A stretch of DNA of 29,716 bases from Kiritimatiellia bacterium (GTDB lineage Bacteria > Verrucomicrobiota > Kiritimatiellia > RFP12 > UBA1067). Below are positions 1-6,159 of this stretch, one piece after another. The position numbers and the translations under genes were made by a program. Every line of letters starts with the position of its first letter. Within the stretch, counting starts at the first letter, position 1. The notes under the pieces were generated by a model. It searched no databases. It was not told where the DNA came from and was given only the letters and a program-made list of their open reading frames with translations. The DNA is taken from NCBI GenBank assembly GCA_016302985.1, contig JAEDMN010000007.1, positions 1 to 29,716 on the forward strand, in the 5' to 3' direction.

Positions 1-15
1 TGGTAGAATCGCGCC

Positions 16-391
16 GTGAAGAAGACGGCGAAAGGGAGGCGGTTCTGGCTGTACCGGCTCGGACCCGTCCGCCGGCGTTGAGTGTCCGTTCGGTGCCGCA
101 GTGCTCCCGTCCTCCGGCGCGTTGCGTCCGTTCGGTACCGCAGTGCTCCCGTCCTCCGGCGCGTTGCGTCCGTTCGGTACCGCAGTGCTCCCGTCCTCCG
201 GCGCGTTGCGTCCGTTCGGTGCCGCAGCCGAACAGGCGGCGGTCTGCTGGGACTTCGCGCACGTGATGGACGTGGGCGACGTGGTTTTTGCGGTGAAGGG
301 CGCGCAGCTCATGGGCCTGGGCGTCGTGACGGGCGGCTACCGCTACGAAGTCGACGTCCGCCACACACTCCGGCTCCACCGCGCGCTCTGA
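16..391 (+). pseudogene. Remnant of a McrB-like / EVE-type N-terminal domain gene, broken by a minisatellite
   Basis: A GTG at 16 opens a short frame whose product contains RRFWLYRLG before a stop at 76-78. This resembles the xFWLYxPG opening of the EVE-like domain that precedes McrB-type AAA+ ATPases. In another frame, about 227-391 encodes CWDFAHVMDVGDVVFAVKG followed by GLGVVTGGYRY, which matches the later part of the same domain (W-F-M-GD-V-KG...GxGxVTxxYxY). Between the two pieces lies a 42-bp tandem repeat in place of the expected ~70 residues, and the pieces are in different frames. The second piece stops at 391, long before any AAA+ module. I read this as a dead, truncated restriction-type gene. 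The domain match is from memory of the family. Alternatively the 101-391 frame could be a short expressed chimeric ORF, but its low-complexity start argues against that. Confidence 0.5.
85..226 (+). repeat. 42-bp tandem repeat, 3.4 copies
   Basis: The motif TCCGTTCGGT recurs at 85, 127, 169 and 211, exactly 42 bp apart. The first three units are complete and differ at one position (GGTGCC versus GGTACC); the fourth stops after about 16 bp. A weaker partial unit may precede them at about 69-84. The period is a multiple of three, so the array stays open in several frames, which would give spurious repeat peptides. It sits inside the broken EVE-type gene. Confidence 0.9.
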
Positions 392-401
392 CGAGTTGGA
401 T

Positions 402-508
402 GGAATAATTCTCAATGGTCCGTGGCGTGCAGTATCCTGTGCATTGGAATAGTTCTCAATGGTCCGTGGCGTGCAGTATCCTGTGCATCGGAATAGTTCT
501 CAATGGTC
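402..508 (+). repeat. Forward half of a composite repeat array (three copies, 44-bp period)
   Basis: The 19-bp element GGAATARTTCTCAATGGTC occurs at 402-420 (R = A), 446-464 and 490-508 (R = G). The copies are separated by two 25-bp spacers (421-445 and 465-489) that differ only at their last base, so the array is really a 44-bp tandem repeat. The element is markedly AT-richer than its surroundings. No gene overlaps it. The identical spacers rule out a CRISPR array. Confidence 0.95.
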
Positions 509-528
509 AGGTGGGGAATGACTGCATG

Positions 529-614
529 GACCATTGAGAACTATTCGCGCAGGTCGCCCGGGGACCATTGAGAACTATTCGCGCAGGTCGCCCGGGGACC
601 ATTGAGAACTATTC
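529..614 (-). repeat. Inverted half of the composite repeat array (three copies, 34-bp period)
   Basis: GACCATTGAGAACTATTC, the reverse complement of the forward element, occurs at 529-546, 563-580 and 597-614. The copies are separated by two identical 16-bp spacers (547-562 and 581-596) unrelated to the forward spacers. The innermost forward and inverted copies (491-508 and 529-546) can form an 18-bp perfect stem around a 20-nt centre, with further nested pairings possible. The layout resembles the mixed-orientation BIME composites of REP elements. It could also be a cluster of protein-binding sites for the sigma-54 promoter downstream. Confidence 0.95.
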
Positions 615-632
615 CGGTGTGCCAGATTGAAT

Positions 633-642
633 CTGTGCACAG
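633..642. promoter_or_regulatory. Perfect palindrome CTGTGCACAG, possible activator site
   Basis: A 10-bp perfect palindrome lies about 85 bp upstream of the start site predicted from the sigma-54 promoter at 696-711. Related TGTGCC words occur nearby at about 619 and 649. The distance is typical for an enhancer-binding-protein site. No activator gene is in the window, so the role is inferred from position and symmetry alone. Confidence 0.3.
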
Positions 643-694
643 TCGATTGTGCCAATATGGCTCAGGGGTGGCGGAAAAAGGGGGCGGAAATGGC

Positions 695-711
695 TTGGCA
701 CGGCGTTTGCT
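695..711 (+). promoter_or_regulatory. Sigma-54 (RpoN) -24/-12 promoter for the sHsp genes
   Basis: The sequence TTGGCACG-GCGT-TTGCT matches the sigma-54 consensus TGGCACG-N4-TTGCW without a mismatch. The invariant GG (697-698) and GC (709-710) are exactly 10 nt apart. Transcription would start near 722, about 49 nt before the first sHsp start codon at 771. Such a promoter needs an ATP-dependent activator bound upstream, and the repeat array or the 633-642 palindrome are the available candidates. Confidence 0.8.
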
Positions 712-720
712 TAATGGATG

Positions 721-747
721 CGTCGGTGATGAATGGAACAACCGACG
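721..747 (+). promoter_or_regulatory. 5' leader stem-loop of the sHsp transcript
   Basis: CGTCGGT (721-727) and ACCGACG (741-747) form a 7-bp perfect stem with a 13-nt loop at the predicted 5' end of the mRNA. The ribosome-binding site AAAGGA (755-760) lies outside the stem, so the hairpin does not obviously block translation. A 5'-end stabilising role is more likely than a ROSE-type thermometer. Confidence 0.4.
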
Positions 748-770
748 GACATTGAAAGGAACGAAAAACT

Positions 771-1190
771 ATGAATACGCTGATCAATATGAATCCCTGG
801 AGCATGCTGGCCGACCTGCTGGATACGGACAGCCGGGCGTTCCGAAACGTGCAGGCGCATGCCGCCGGCCGGTTCCCGCCCATGAACGTCTATCTGGACG
901 ACCACGCCGTGATCATCGATGCCGAACTGCCGGGCCGCATGGCGAAGGACGTCACGCTCTCCCTCGAGCCGCAGGCGGTGATCCTCGCCGAAAAGCGCGT
1001 GAACGCGACGACGGACGCGGACGGGAAGACCGTCGAGGAAACCGTGACCCCGCGTTGGTCCCGCCGCCTTGAGCTGCCGTTCCGCGTGGATGTCGAGAAG
1101 GCGAACGCCAAGTTCACGAACGGCATCCTCCGCATCGAGCTGCCCAAGCAGGACGCCCCCGCCGTCCGCAAGATCCTGATTTCGGAATGA
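771..1190 (+). CDS. Small heat-shock protein, Hsp20/alpha-crystallin family
   Basis: This 139-residue protein is an ATP-independent holdase that binds unfolding proteins in the cytoplasm and passes them to the DnaK system. Residues ~1-35 are a variable N-terminal arm (MNTLINMNPWSMLADLL). The alpha-crystallin domain spans about 37-130 and ends in the family signature A-x-x-x-N-G-I-L-R-I-E-L-P. A C-terminal I-L-I motif (KILIS) provides the usual oligomer contact. The start is supported by AAAGGA 10 bp upstream. The 14-mer AAAGGAACGAAAAA here also precedes the gene at 16927. It is the first gene of a two-gene unit behind a sigma-54 promoter and is followed 56 bp later by a second, divergent sHsp. 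The family call is firm; the client range is unknown. Confidence 0.93.
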   Translation: MNTLINMNPWSMLADLLDTDSRAFRNVQAHAAGRFPPMNVYLDDHAVIIDAELPGRMAKDVTLSLEPQAVILAEKRVNATTDADGKTVEETVTPRWSRRLELPFRVDVEKANAKFTNGILRIELPKQDAPAVRKILISE

Positions 1191-1246
1191 CCATCCGGAT
1201 TGAACGAAAACATTGAAATGTCGAAAATTTGAATAGGAGATTTGAA

Positions 1247-1585
1247 ATGAGCAACGAAAAGAAGTACGTGGTTCCGTATGCGACGATGAACGAGCGCGCG
1301 GAGGACTATGAGCTGACGTTCGAGATCCCCGGCGTCGGCAAGGGCGAGGCCGAACTCCACGTGGAGAACCGCTCGCTGACCCTGAAGACGGCGTCGAAGT
1401 TCCAGACCCCGGCCGGATTCAAGCAGGTGGCCTCCGAATTCGAGCGCGTCAACTACGCCATCACCGTGGACCTTCCCGAGACGGCCGACCCCTCCACCGT
1501 CGCCGCGAAGCTGGAGAACGGCGTCCTGCGCGTGACCGTGCGCAAGCGTCCCGAGACCCAGGCCCGCGCGATCGCGATTTCGTGA
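1247..1585 (+). CDS. Second small heat-shock protein (Hsp20 family)
   Basis: The product is 112 residues, shorter than its neighbour because the N-terminal arm is almost absent (MSNEKKYVVPYATMNERAEDYEL). The alpha-crystallin domain covers about 12-100 and ends in the A-K-L-E-N-G-V-L-R-V-T-V signature, with a C-terminal I-A-I motif. The ATG at 1247 is preferred over an in-frame TTG at 1229 because AGGAG at 1235-1239 is correctly spaced for it. It is probably co-transcribed with the first sHsp, since no promoter is visible in the 56-bp gap and a terminator follows. The two proteins are quite different in sequence, which suggests distinct subunits or a hetero-oligomer rather than a recent duplication. 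That last point is inference. Confidence 0.9.
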   Translation: MSNEKKYVVPYATMNERAEDYELTFEIPGVGKGEAELHVENRSLTLKTASKFQTPAGFKQVASEFERVNYAITVDLPETADPSTVAAKLENGVLRVTVRKRPETQARAIAIS

Positions 1586-1632
1586 TCCACCCCGAACATA
1601 TCTCCCGCGAGGGAGGACCGGCGAACATATGA

Positions 1633-1668
1633 GGGGACGGGTCCCACGTGGATCCGTCCCCGTTTTCC
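1633..1668 (+). terminator. Intrinsic terminator after the sHsp pair
   Basis: GGGGACGG (1633-1640) pairs with CCGTCCCC (1654-1661). The stem extends inward by GTCC/GGAT with one G-U pair, giving 12 bp around a 5-nt loop. GTTTTCC follows. It separates the sHsp unit from mutS. Confidence 0.85.
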
Positions 1669-1696
1669 AATTCCCCCCAGTTCGCTAGCCATTTTA

Positions 1697-1712
1697 TGCT
1701 ATAATACAACCC
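1697..1712 (+). promoter_or_regulatory. Extended -10 promoter of mutS, nearly leaderless
   Basis: TGC-TATAAT (TATAAT at 1700-1705) is a perfect extended -10 element. No good -35 is seen, as is usual for extended -10 promoters. The start site would be about 1712, only about 3 nt before the mutS ATG at 1715, and no Shine-Dalgarno sequence is present. The mRNA is therefore predicted to be leaderless or close to it. Confidence 0.7.
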
Positions 1713-1714
1713 TT

Positions 1715-4216
1715 ATGGACAAGACCGAAGAGCTGACCCCCATGCAGCGGCAGTACCGCGCCATCAAGCGCGAACTGCCGCCCGGCGCCATCCTGATGTT
1801 CCGGCTCGGCGACTTCTACGAGATGTTCGGCGAGGACGCGGTCATTGCGGCGCCGATCCTCGGGGCCACGCTCACCCAGCGCGCGGGCGCCCCGCTCTGT
1901 GGCATCCCCTACCACGCGCTCGACGCCTACCTCGCGAAACTCATCCGCGCCGGCAAGACCGCCGCGATCTGCGACCAGATGGAGGACCCGCGCCTCGTCA
2001 AGAAGGGCCAGATCGTCCGCCGCGAGGTCACCCGCATCGTCACCCCCGGCACCGTCACGGAGGACGGCCTGCTGGACGAGAACGCGAACTGCTACATCGC
2101 GGCCGTCGCGGGCGACGAGAAGCCCGGCCTCGCGCTGCTGGACCTCTCGACGGGCGAGTTCGCCGTCGAGCAGCTCGCCTCCCCCGAGAAGCTGACGGAC
2201 GCCCTCGCGCGCTACCGTCCCGCCGAAATCGTCCTGCCGCGTCCCGACGACGTGGCCGACACCGCACCCCAGCCGCTGCCCGGCTCGTCCGTCGTCCCCA
2301 CGCTCACGGACGCCTGGACCTTCTCCCTCGACGCCGCGCGCGAAGAGCTGCTGCGCCATTTCAACGTGACCGCGCTCGACGGCTTCGGTCTCGAGGGCAA
2401 GACCGCCCTCGTCTGCGCGGCCGGCGCGCTGCTCCACTACGTGCACACGACCCTCCGCCATCCGGTGGACCACGTGCGGAGCGTGCGCCTGCGCGAATCC
2501 GCGGACGCCCTGGCCCTCGACGCGGGCACGATCCGCCATCTCGCGCTGCTGCCCGGCGACGGCGTCTCGCGCGAGGCCTCCCTGCTCGGCGTCCTCAACG
2601 TCGCGCGCACCCCGATGGGCTCGCGCCTCGTGGCCGGATGGATCCGCCAGCCGCTGCGCCGCGCGGCCGACGTCAATGCGCGCCTCGACGCCGTCGAGAC
2701 GTTCGTGAAGGACCGCATCCGCCTCTCCTCCCTGCAGAACCGCCTCGCGGAGGTGCGCGACCTCGAGCGCCTCATCGCGAAGGTCGACTCCGGCCGCGCC
2801 AACGCGCGCGACCTCCGGGCGCTCGCGGCCTCCCTGCGGCCCGTGCCCGGCATCAAGGACGAGTTCGCCGCCCTCGCGTCCGGCGCCGTCCTCTCGTCCG
2901 TCGCGGCCCGCCTTTCCGACGAGCGCGCGGTCGTCGACCTCGTGGACCGCGCGATCGCGGAGAATCCGAACGTCCTGCTGACGGAGGGCAACCTCATCGC
3001 CCCCGGCTACAACGCCGACCTCGACGAGCTGCGCGAGATCGCCACGGAAGGGCACCGCTGGATCGCCGAATACCAGGCGAAGGAGGTCGAGCGCACGGGC
3101 ATCAAGACGCTGCGCGTGCGCCGCAACAGCGTCTTCGGCTTCTACATCGAGATCTCGAAGGCCGCGGCCGTCTCCGCCCCGCCCGAATACGAGCGCCGCC
3201 AGACCCTCACGAACGCGGAGCGCTTCACCACGCCCGAGCTGAAGGAGTACGAGCAGAAGGTGCTCGGCGCGCAGGACCGCAGCTTCGCCCTCGAGCAGGA
3301 GCTCTTCCGCGACGTCGTGCGGCAGGTCGCGGAGCGGACCGTCCCCGTGCAGGCCACGGCCCGCGCGCTCGGCGAGCTCGACGCGCTGCTGGCGTTCGCC
3401 GACCGCGCGCTCGCCCTCGGCTACGTGCGGCCCGTCGTGGACGACTCGGACGTGCTGACCATCGCGAACGGCCGCCACCCGATCATCGAGCAGCTCCCCG
3501 ACGCCGAGCCGTTCGTGCCGAACGCCACGCAGCTCAACTGCACGACCGACCAGATCATGCTCATCACCGGCCCCAACATGGCCGGCAAGTCCACCTACAT
3601 CCGCCAGGTCGCCACCCTCGCGATCATGGCGCAGGCGGGCAGCTTCGTGCCCGCGTCGGCCCTGCACCTCGGCGCGCTCGACCGCGTCTTCACCCGCATC
3701 GGCGCCGGCGACGACCTCTCCCGCGGACGCTCCACGTTCCTCGTGGAGATGCAGGAGGCCGCGAACATCCTCAACAACGCGACGCCGCAGTCCCTGATCG
3801 TGCTGGACGAGATCGGCCGCGGCACCTCGACCTTCGACGGCATCTCCATCGCCTGGAGCGTCGCCGAGTACCTGCACGAGAACCCGAAGGTCAAGGCCAA
3901 GACGCTCTTCGCCACGCACTACCACGAGCTCACGGACCTCGCCGACAAGTTCCCCGGCGTGAAGAACTACACGGTGCGCGTCAAGCAGGACGGCGAGCGG
4001 ATCGTCTTCCTGCGCCGCATCGCCCCGGGCGTCGCGGAGCGCAGCTTCGGCATCCACGTGGCCGCGATGGCCGGCCTGCCGCGCGCCGTGGTGGACCGCG
4101 CCGACCAGATCCTGAAGAACCTCGAGGCGAACGACCTGGACGTCAACGCGCCCAAGGCCGTGCGTCGCCCGCGCAAGAAACTGAGCGACCTGCCGGGGCA
4201 GATGACCCTGTTCTGA
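1715..4216 (+). CDS. mutS: DNA mismatch repair protein MutS
   Basis: This 833-residue protein is MutS, the mismatch-recognition ATPase that slides on DNA and recruits MutL. The N-terminal mismatch-binding domain carries the Phe-x-Glu motif at F34/E36 (GDFYEMF). Connector, lever and clamp regions follow. The ATPase has Walker A GPNMAGKS at 619-626, Walker B LIVLDE at 694-699, and the MutS signature GRGTSTFDG just after it. The length is normal for bacterial MutS. The last five residues are QMTLF, a good match to the bacterial sliding-clamp-binding motif. The ATG directly follows an extended -10 promoter, so translation probably starts on a near-leaderless mRNA. It heads a co-oriented run with grpE and dnaJ, which is not the usual mutS-mutL neighbourhood. 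Confidence 0.98.
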   Translation: MDKTEELTPMQRQYRAIKRELPPGAILMFRLGDFYEMFGEDAVIAAPILGATLTQRAGAPLCGIPYHALDAYLAKLIRAGKTAAICDQMEDPRLVKKGQIVRREVTRIVTPGTVTEDGLLDENANCYIAAVAGDEKPGLALLDLSTGEFAVEQLASPEKLTDALARYRPAEIVLPRPDDVADTAPQPLPGSSVVPTLTDAWTFSLDAAREELLRHFNVTALDGFGLEGKTALVCAAGALLHYVHTTLRHPVDHVRSVRLRESADALALDAGTIRHLALLPGDGVSREASLLGVLNVARTPMGSRLVAGWIRQPLRRAADVNARLDAVETFVKDRIRLSSLQNRLAEVRDLERLIAKVDSGRANARDLRALAASLRPVPGIKDEFAALASGAVLSSVAARLSDERAVVDLVDRAIAENPNVLLTEGNLIAPGYNADLDELREIATEGHRWIAEYQAKEVERTGIKTLRVRRNSVFGFYIEISKAAAVSAPPEYERRQTLTNAERFTTPELKEYEQKVLGAQDRSFALEQELFRDVVRQVAERTVPVQATARALGELDALLAFADRALALGYVRPVVDDSDVLTIANGRHPIIEQLPDAEPFVPNATQLNCTTDQIMLITGPNMAGKSTYIRQVATLAIMAQAGSFVPASALHLGALDRVFTRIGAGDDLSRGRSTFLVEMQEAANILNNATPQSLIVLDEIGRGTSTFDGISIAWSVAEYLHENPKVKAKTLFATHYHELTDLADKFPGVKNYTVRVKQDGERIVFLRRIAPGVAERSFGIHVAAMAGLPRAVVDRADQILKNLEANDLDVNAPKAVRRPRKKLSDLPGQMTLF

Positions 4217-4304
4217 GTCCGCCCCGGAAACGAGAACCGCCATGTGGCCCTTTACGAAATCGAATCGAAACGGAATACACGACTCCGAGAAGAAGGAAGC
4301 GACG

Positions 4305-4982
4305 ATGGAAGAAGAAAATAAGATGGAAGCCGACCAGACTGCCGAGAATAAGGAGCAGCCGGCCGCCCCGGCCCCGGCCGGGGATGCCCCCGCGGCCGCG
4401 GCGCCGGAGGGCGAAGCCGTCCCGGAAGGGGAGGCGCAGGAGACGTCCGACGGCGCGGCCACGGCCGGGGAGAAGCCCGCGGAGGCGCCCGCCGAAGAAA
4501 AGCCCGCCGAAGAGAAGCCCGCCGAAGAGAAGCCTGCGGAGGAGAAGCCCGCGGAACCGGACTGGAAGGACCGCTACGCGCGCGCCCTGGCTGACTTCGA
4601 CAACTTCCGCCGCCGCACGGAGCGCGACCGCGAGGACCTCGCGAAGTTCGCCGCGCGCGAGGTGATCAAGGACCTCCTGACGACGGCGGACAACCTCGCC
4701 CTCGCGCTCGACAAGGCCAAGGACAAGGCCGACGACCCCTTCGTCGCCGGCGTGAAGATGGTCTACGACGGCCTCCTGAAGACGCTGGCCGACCATGGCG
4801 CGACCCCGCTGGACGCGGTGGGCGAGCCGTTCGACGCCAATTTCCACGAAGCGCTCGCGCAGCTGCCCTCCGCCGACGTCGAGGAGGGCGTGGTGATGAA
4901 CGAGGTCAAGCGCGGCTGGCTGATGCACGGCAGGCTGCTGCGCGCCGCGCAGGTCGTCGTCTCCGCGGGCAAGGGGGCTTGA
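4305..4982 (+). CDS. grpE: GrpE, nucleotide exchange factor of DnaK
   Basis: The product releases ADP from DnaK and works with the DnaJ encoded immediately downstream. I prefer the ATG at 4305 (225 residues) because AAGGAAG lies about 6 bp upstream. An in-frame ATG at 4242 would add 21 residues (MWPFTKSNRNG...) but has a poor ribosome-binding site. The first ~85 residues are acidic, Ala/Pro-rich and disordered, with four PAEEK repeats. The GrpE fold starts at about WKDRYARALADFDNFRRR (helical dimer) and ends in the beta-rich wing FDANFHEALAQLP...GWLMHGRLLRAAQVVVS. The gap to dnaJ is 1 bp, so the two are surely co-transcribed. dnaK and hrcA are absent from this cluster, and no CIRCE operator was seen upstream. 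Confidence 0.95.
   Translation: MEEENKMEADQTAENKEQPAAPAPAGDAPAAAAPEGEAVPEGEAQETSDGAATAGEKPAEAPAEEKPAEEKPAEEKPAEEKPAEPDWKDRYARALADFDNFRRRTERDREDLAKFAAREVIKDLLTTADNLALALDKAKDKADDPFVAGVKMVYDGLLKTLADHGATPLDAVGEPFDANFHEALAQLPSADVEEGVVMNEVKRGWLMHGRLLRAAQVVVSAGKGA
4488..4547 (+). repeat. 15-bp in-frame tandem repeat coding PAEEK x4
   Basis: Four 15-bp units (CCCGCCGAAGAAAAG and variants) start at 4488, 4503, 4518 and 4533 within the disordered N-terminus of GrpE. They encode PAEEK four times. The units are diverged only at synonymous third positions, and the tract could change length by slippage without breaking the frame. Confidence 0.9.
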
Positions 4983-4983
4983 G

Positions 4984-6159
4984 ATGGCCGAGAAGAGAGA
5001 CTACTACGAGGTGCTGGGCGTCGCCAAGACCGCCAGCGCGGACGAGATCAAGAGCGCCTACCGCAAGCTCGCGATGAAGTGGCATCCGGACCGCAATCCG
5101 GGCAACCCCGAGGCGAAGGAGAAGTTCCAGGAGGCCTCCGAGGCCTACGAGGTCCTCTCCAATCCCGAGAAGCGCCAGCGCTACGACCAGTACGGCCACC
5201 AGGGCGTCAACTTCGGCCAGGGCGGCTTCGACTTCAACAACGCGACGGCCGACTTCGGCGACATCTTCTCCCAGATCTTCGGAGGTGGCGGCGGCGGCTT
5301 CGCCGACATGTTCGGCGGCATGTTCGGCGGCGGGCGCCGCCGGGCGGCGGACCCGAACGGCCCCCAGCCGGGCGACGACATGTCGATGGAGCTCGAGATC
5401 GACTTCGACGAGGCCCTCTTCGGCAGCGAGCGCACGCTCGAGCTCACGGTGCCCGACCAGTGCCCCGAATGCCACGGCAGCGGCGCGGCGGCCGGCGCGA
5501 AGCGCGTGACCTGCCCGACGTGCCACGGCCACGGCCAGGTCGTCGGCGGCGCCGGGTTCTTCCAGATCCGCCAGGCCTGCCCGAAGTGCGGCGGCAGCGG
5601 GACCGTGGTCGAGAAGCCCTGCGGCAAGTGCCGCGGCAGCGGCCAGGTGCGCGTGCCCCGCTCGATCACGCTGCGCATCCCGAAGGGCGTCGACACCGGC
5701 TCCCGCCTGCGCCTGGGCGGCAAGGGCGCGGGCGGTCTGCGCGGCGGCCAGCCGGGCGACCTCTACGTGGTCCTGCGCGTCCGCCCGAGCGAGATCTTCG
5801 AGCGCGACGACGTCGACCTCGCCGTCGACGTGCCCGTCTCCCCGATCCTCGCGGCTCTGGGCGGCGAGGTCGAGATCCCCACGCCCGAGGGCGTGGCGAC
5901 GGTCAAGCTCGCGGCCGGCACGGCCAACGGCAAGCTCCTGCGCCTGCGCGGAAAGGGCGTGCCCGACCTCCGGGGCGGCCCCGCGGGCGACCTGGTCGCG
6001 CGCATCGTCTTCGAGGTGCCGCAGCGCCTCACCGGCAAGCAGCGCGGCCTGCTCGAGGACCTCGCGAAGTCGCTCGACGACTCCAACTTCCCCGGCCGCC
6101 GCGACTTCGCGGCGAAACTGAAGACCTTCTACGCCCACAAGGAAAAACTCCGGAAATGA
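4984..6159 (+). CDS. dnaJ: Chaperone protein DnaJ (type I Hsp40)
   Basis: This 391-residue co-chaperone delivers substrates to DnaK and stimulates its ATPase. The J domain spans 1-70 with the essential HPD at 34-36. A Gly/Phe-rich linker (FGGGGGGFADMFGGMFGGG) follows. Four CxxCxGxG zinc-binding repeats begin near residues 160 (CPECHGSG), 177 (CPTCHGHG), 199 (CPKCGGSG) and 213 (CGKCRGSG), so both zinc centres are complete. The C-terminal substrate-binding domains and dimerisation tail follow. The start codon lies 1 bp after the grpE stop. The end overlaps the next start in ATGA, so a secreted mannosidase is translationally coupled to this chaperone, which is unusual. Confidence 0.98.
   Translation: MAEKRDYYEVLGVAKTASADEIKSAYRKLAMKWHPDRNPGNPEAKEKFQEASEAYEVLSNPEKRQRYDQYGHQGVNFGQGGFDFNNATADFGDIFSQIFGGGGGGFADMFGGMFGGGRRRAADPNGPQPGDDMSMELEIDFDEALFGSERTLELTVPDQCPECHGSGAAAGAKRVTCPTCHGHGQVVGGAGFFQIRQACPKCGGSGTVVEKPCGKCRGSGQVRVPRSITLRIPKGVDTGSRLRLGGKGAGGLRGGQPGDLYVVLRVRPSEIFERDDVDLAVDVPVSPILAALGGEVEIPTPEGVATVKLAAGTANGKLLRLRGKGVPDLRGGPAGDLVARIVFEVPQRLTGKQRGLLEDLAKSLDDSNFPGRRDFAAKLKTFYAHKEKLRK

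Noticed and set aside
402..614. CRISPR array
   Set aside because: The spacers within each half are identical or differ by one base, the two halves have opposite orientation and different periods, and no cas genes are present.
402..614. Array of Fur boxes (the reverse complement contains TGAGAATTATTC in one copy)
   Set aside because: Only half of a 7-1-7 Fur site is matched, the other five copies have GAACTATTC instead, and the downstream genes are heat-shock proteins, not iron genes.
721..770. ROSE or fourU RNA thermometer before the sHsp gene
   Set aside because: The only clear stem (721-747) does not pair with the AAAGGA site, and no U-rich or UUCC-like partner for it was found.
602..1072. 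Alternative plus-strand frame overlapping the first sHsp gene
   Set aside because: It begins upstream of the sigma-54 promoter, lacks a ribosome-binding site and encodes Arg/Pro/Gly-rich filler, while the 771-1190 frame is a clear sHsp.
4217..4304. CIRCE operator upstream of grpE
   Set aside because: No TTAGCACTC-N9-GAGTGCTAA-like inverted repeat is present in this gap or before mutS.
1694..4462. Long open frame on the minus strand opposite mutS
   Set aside because: It is a by-product of GC-rich codon use. The plus-strand frame encodes a complete MutS with all motifs, and the minus-strand peptide is low-complexity with no recognisable domain.
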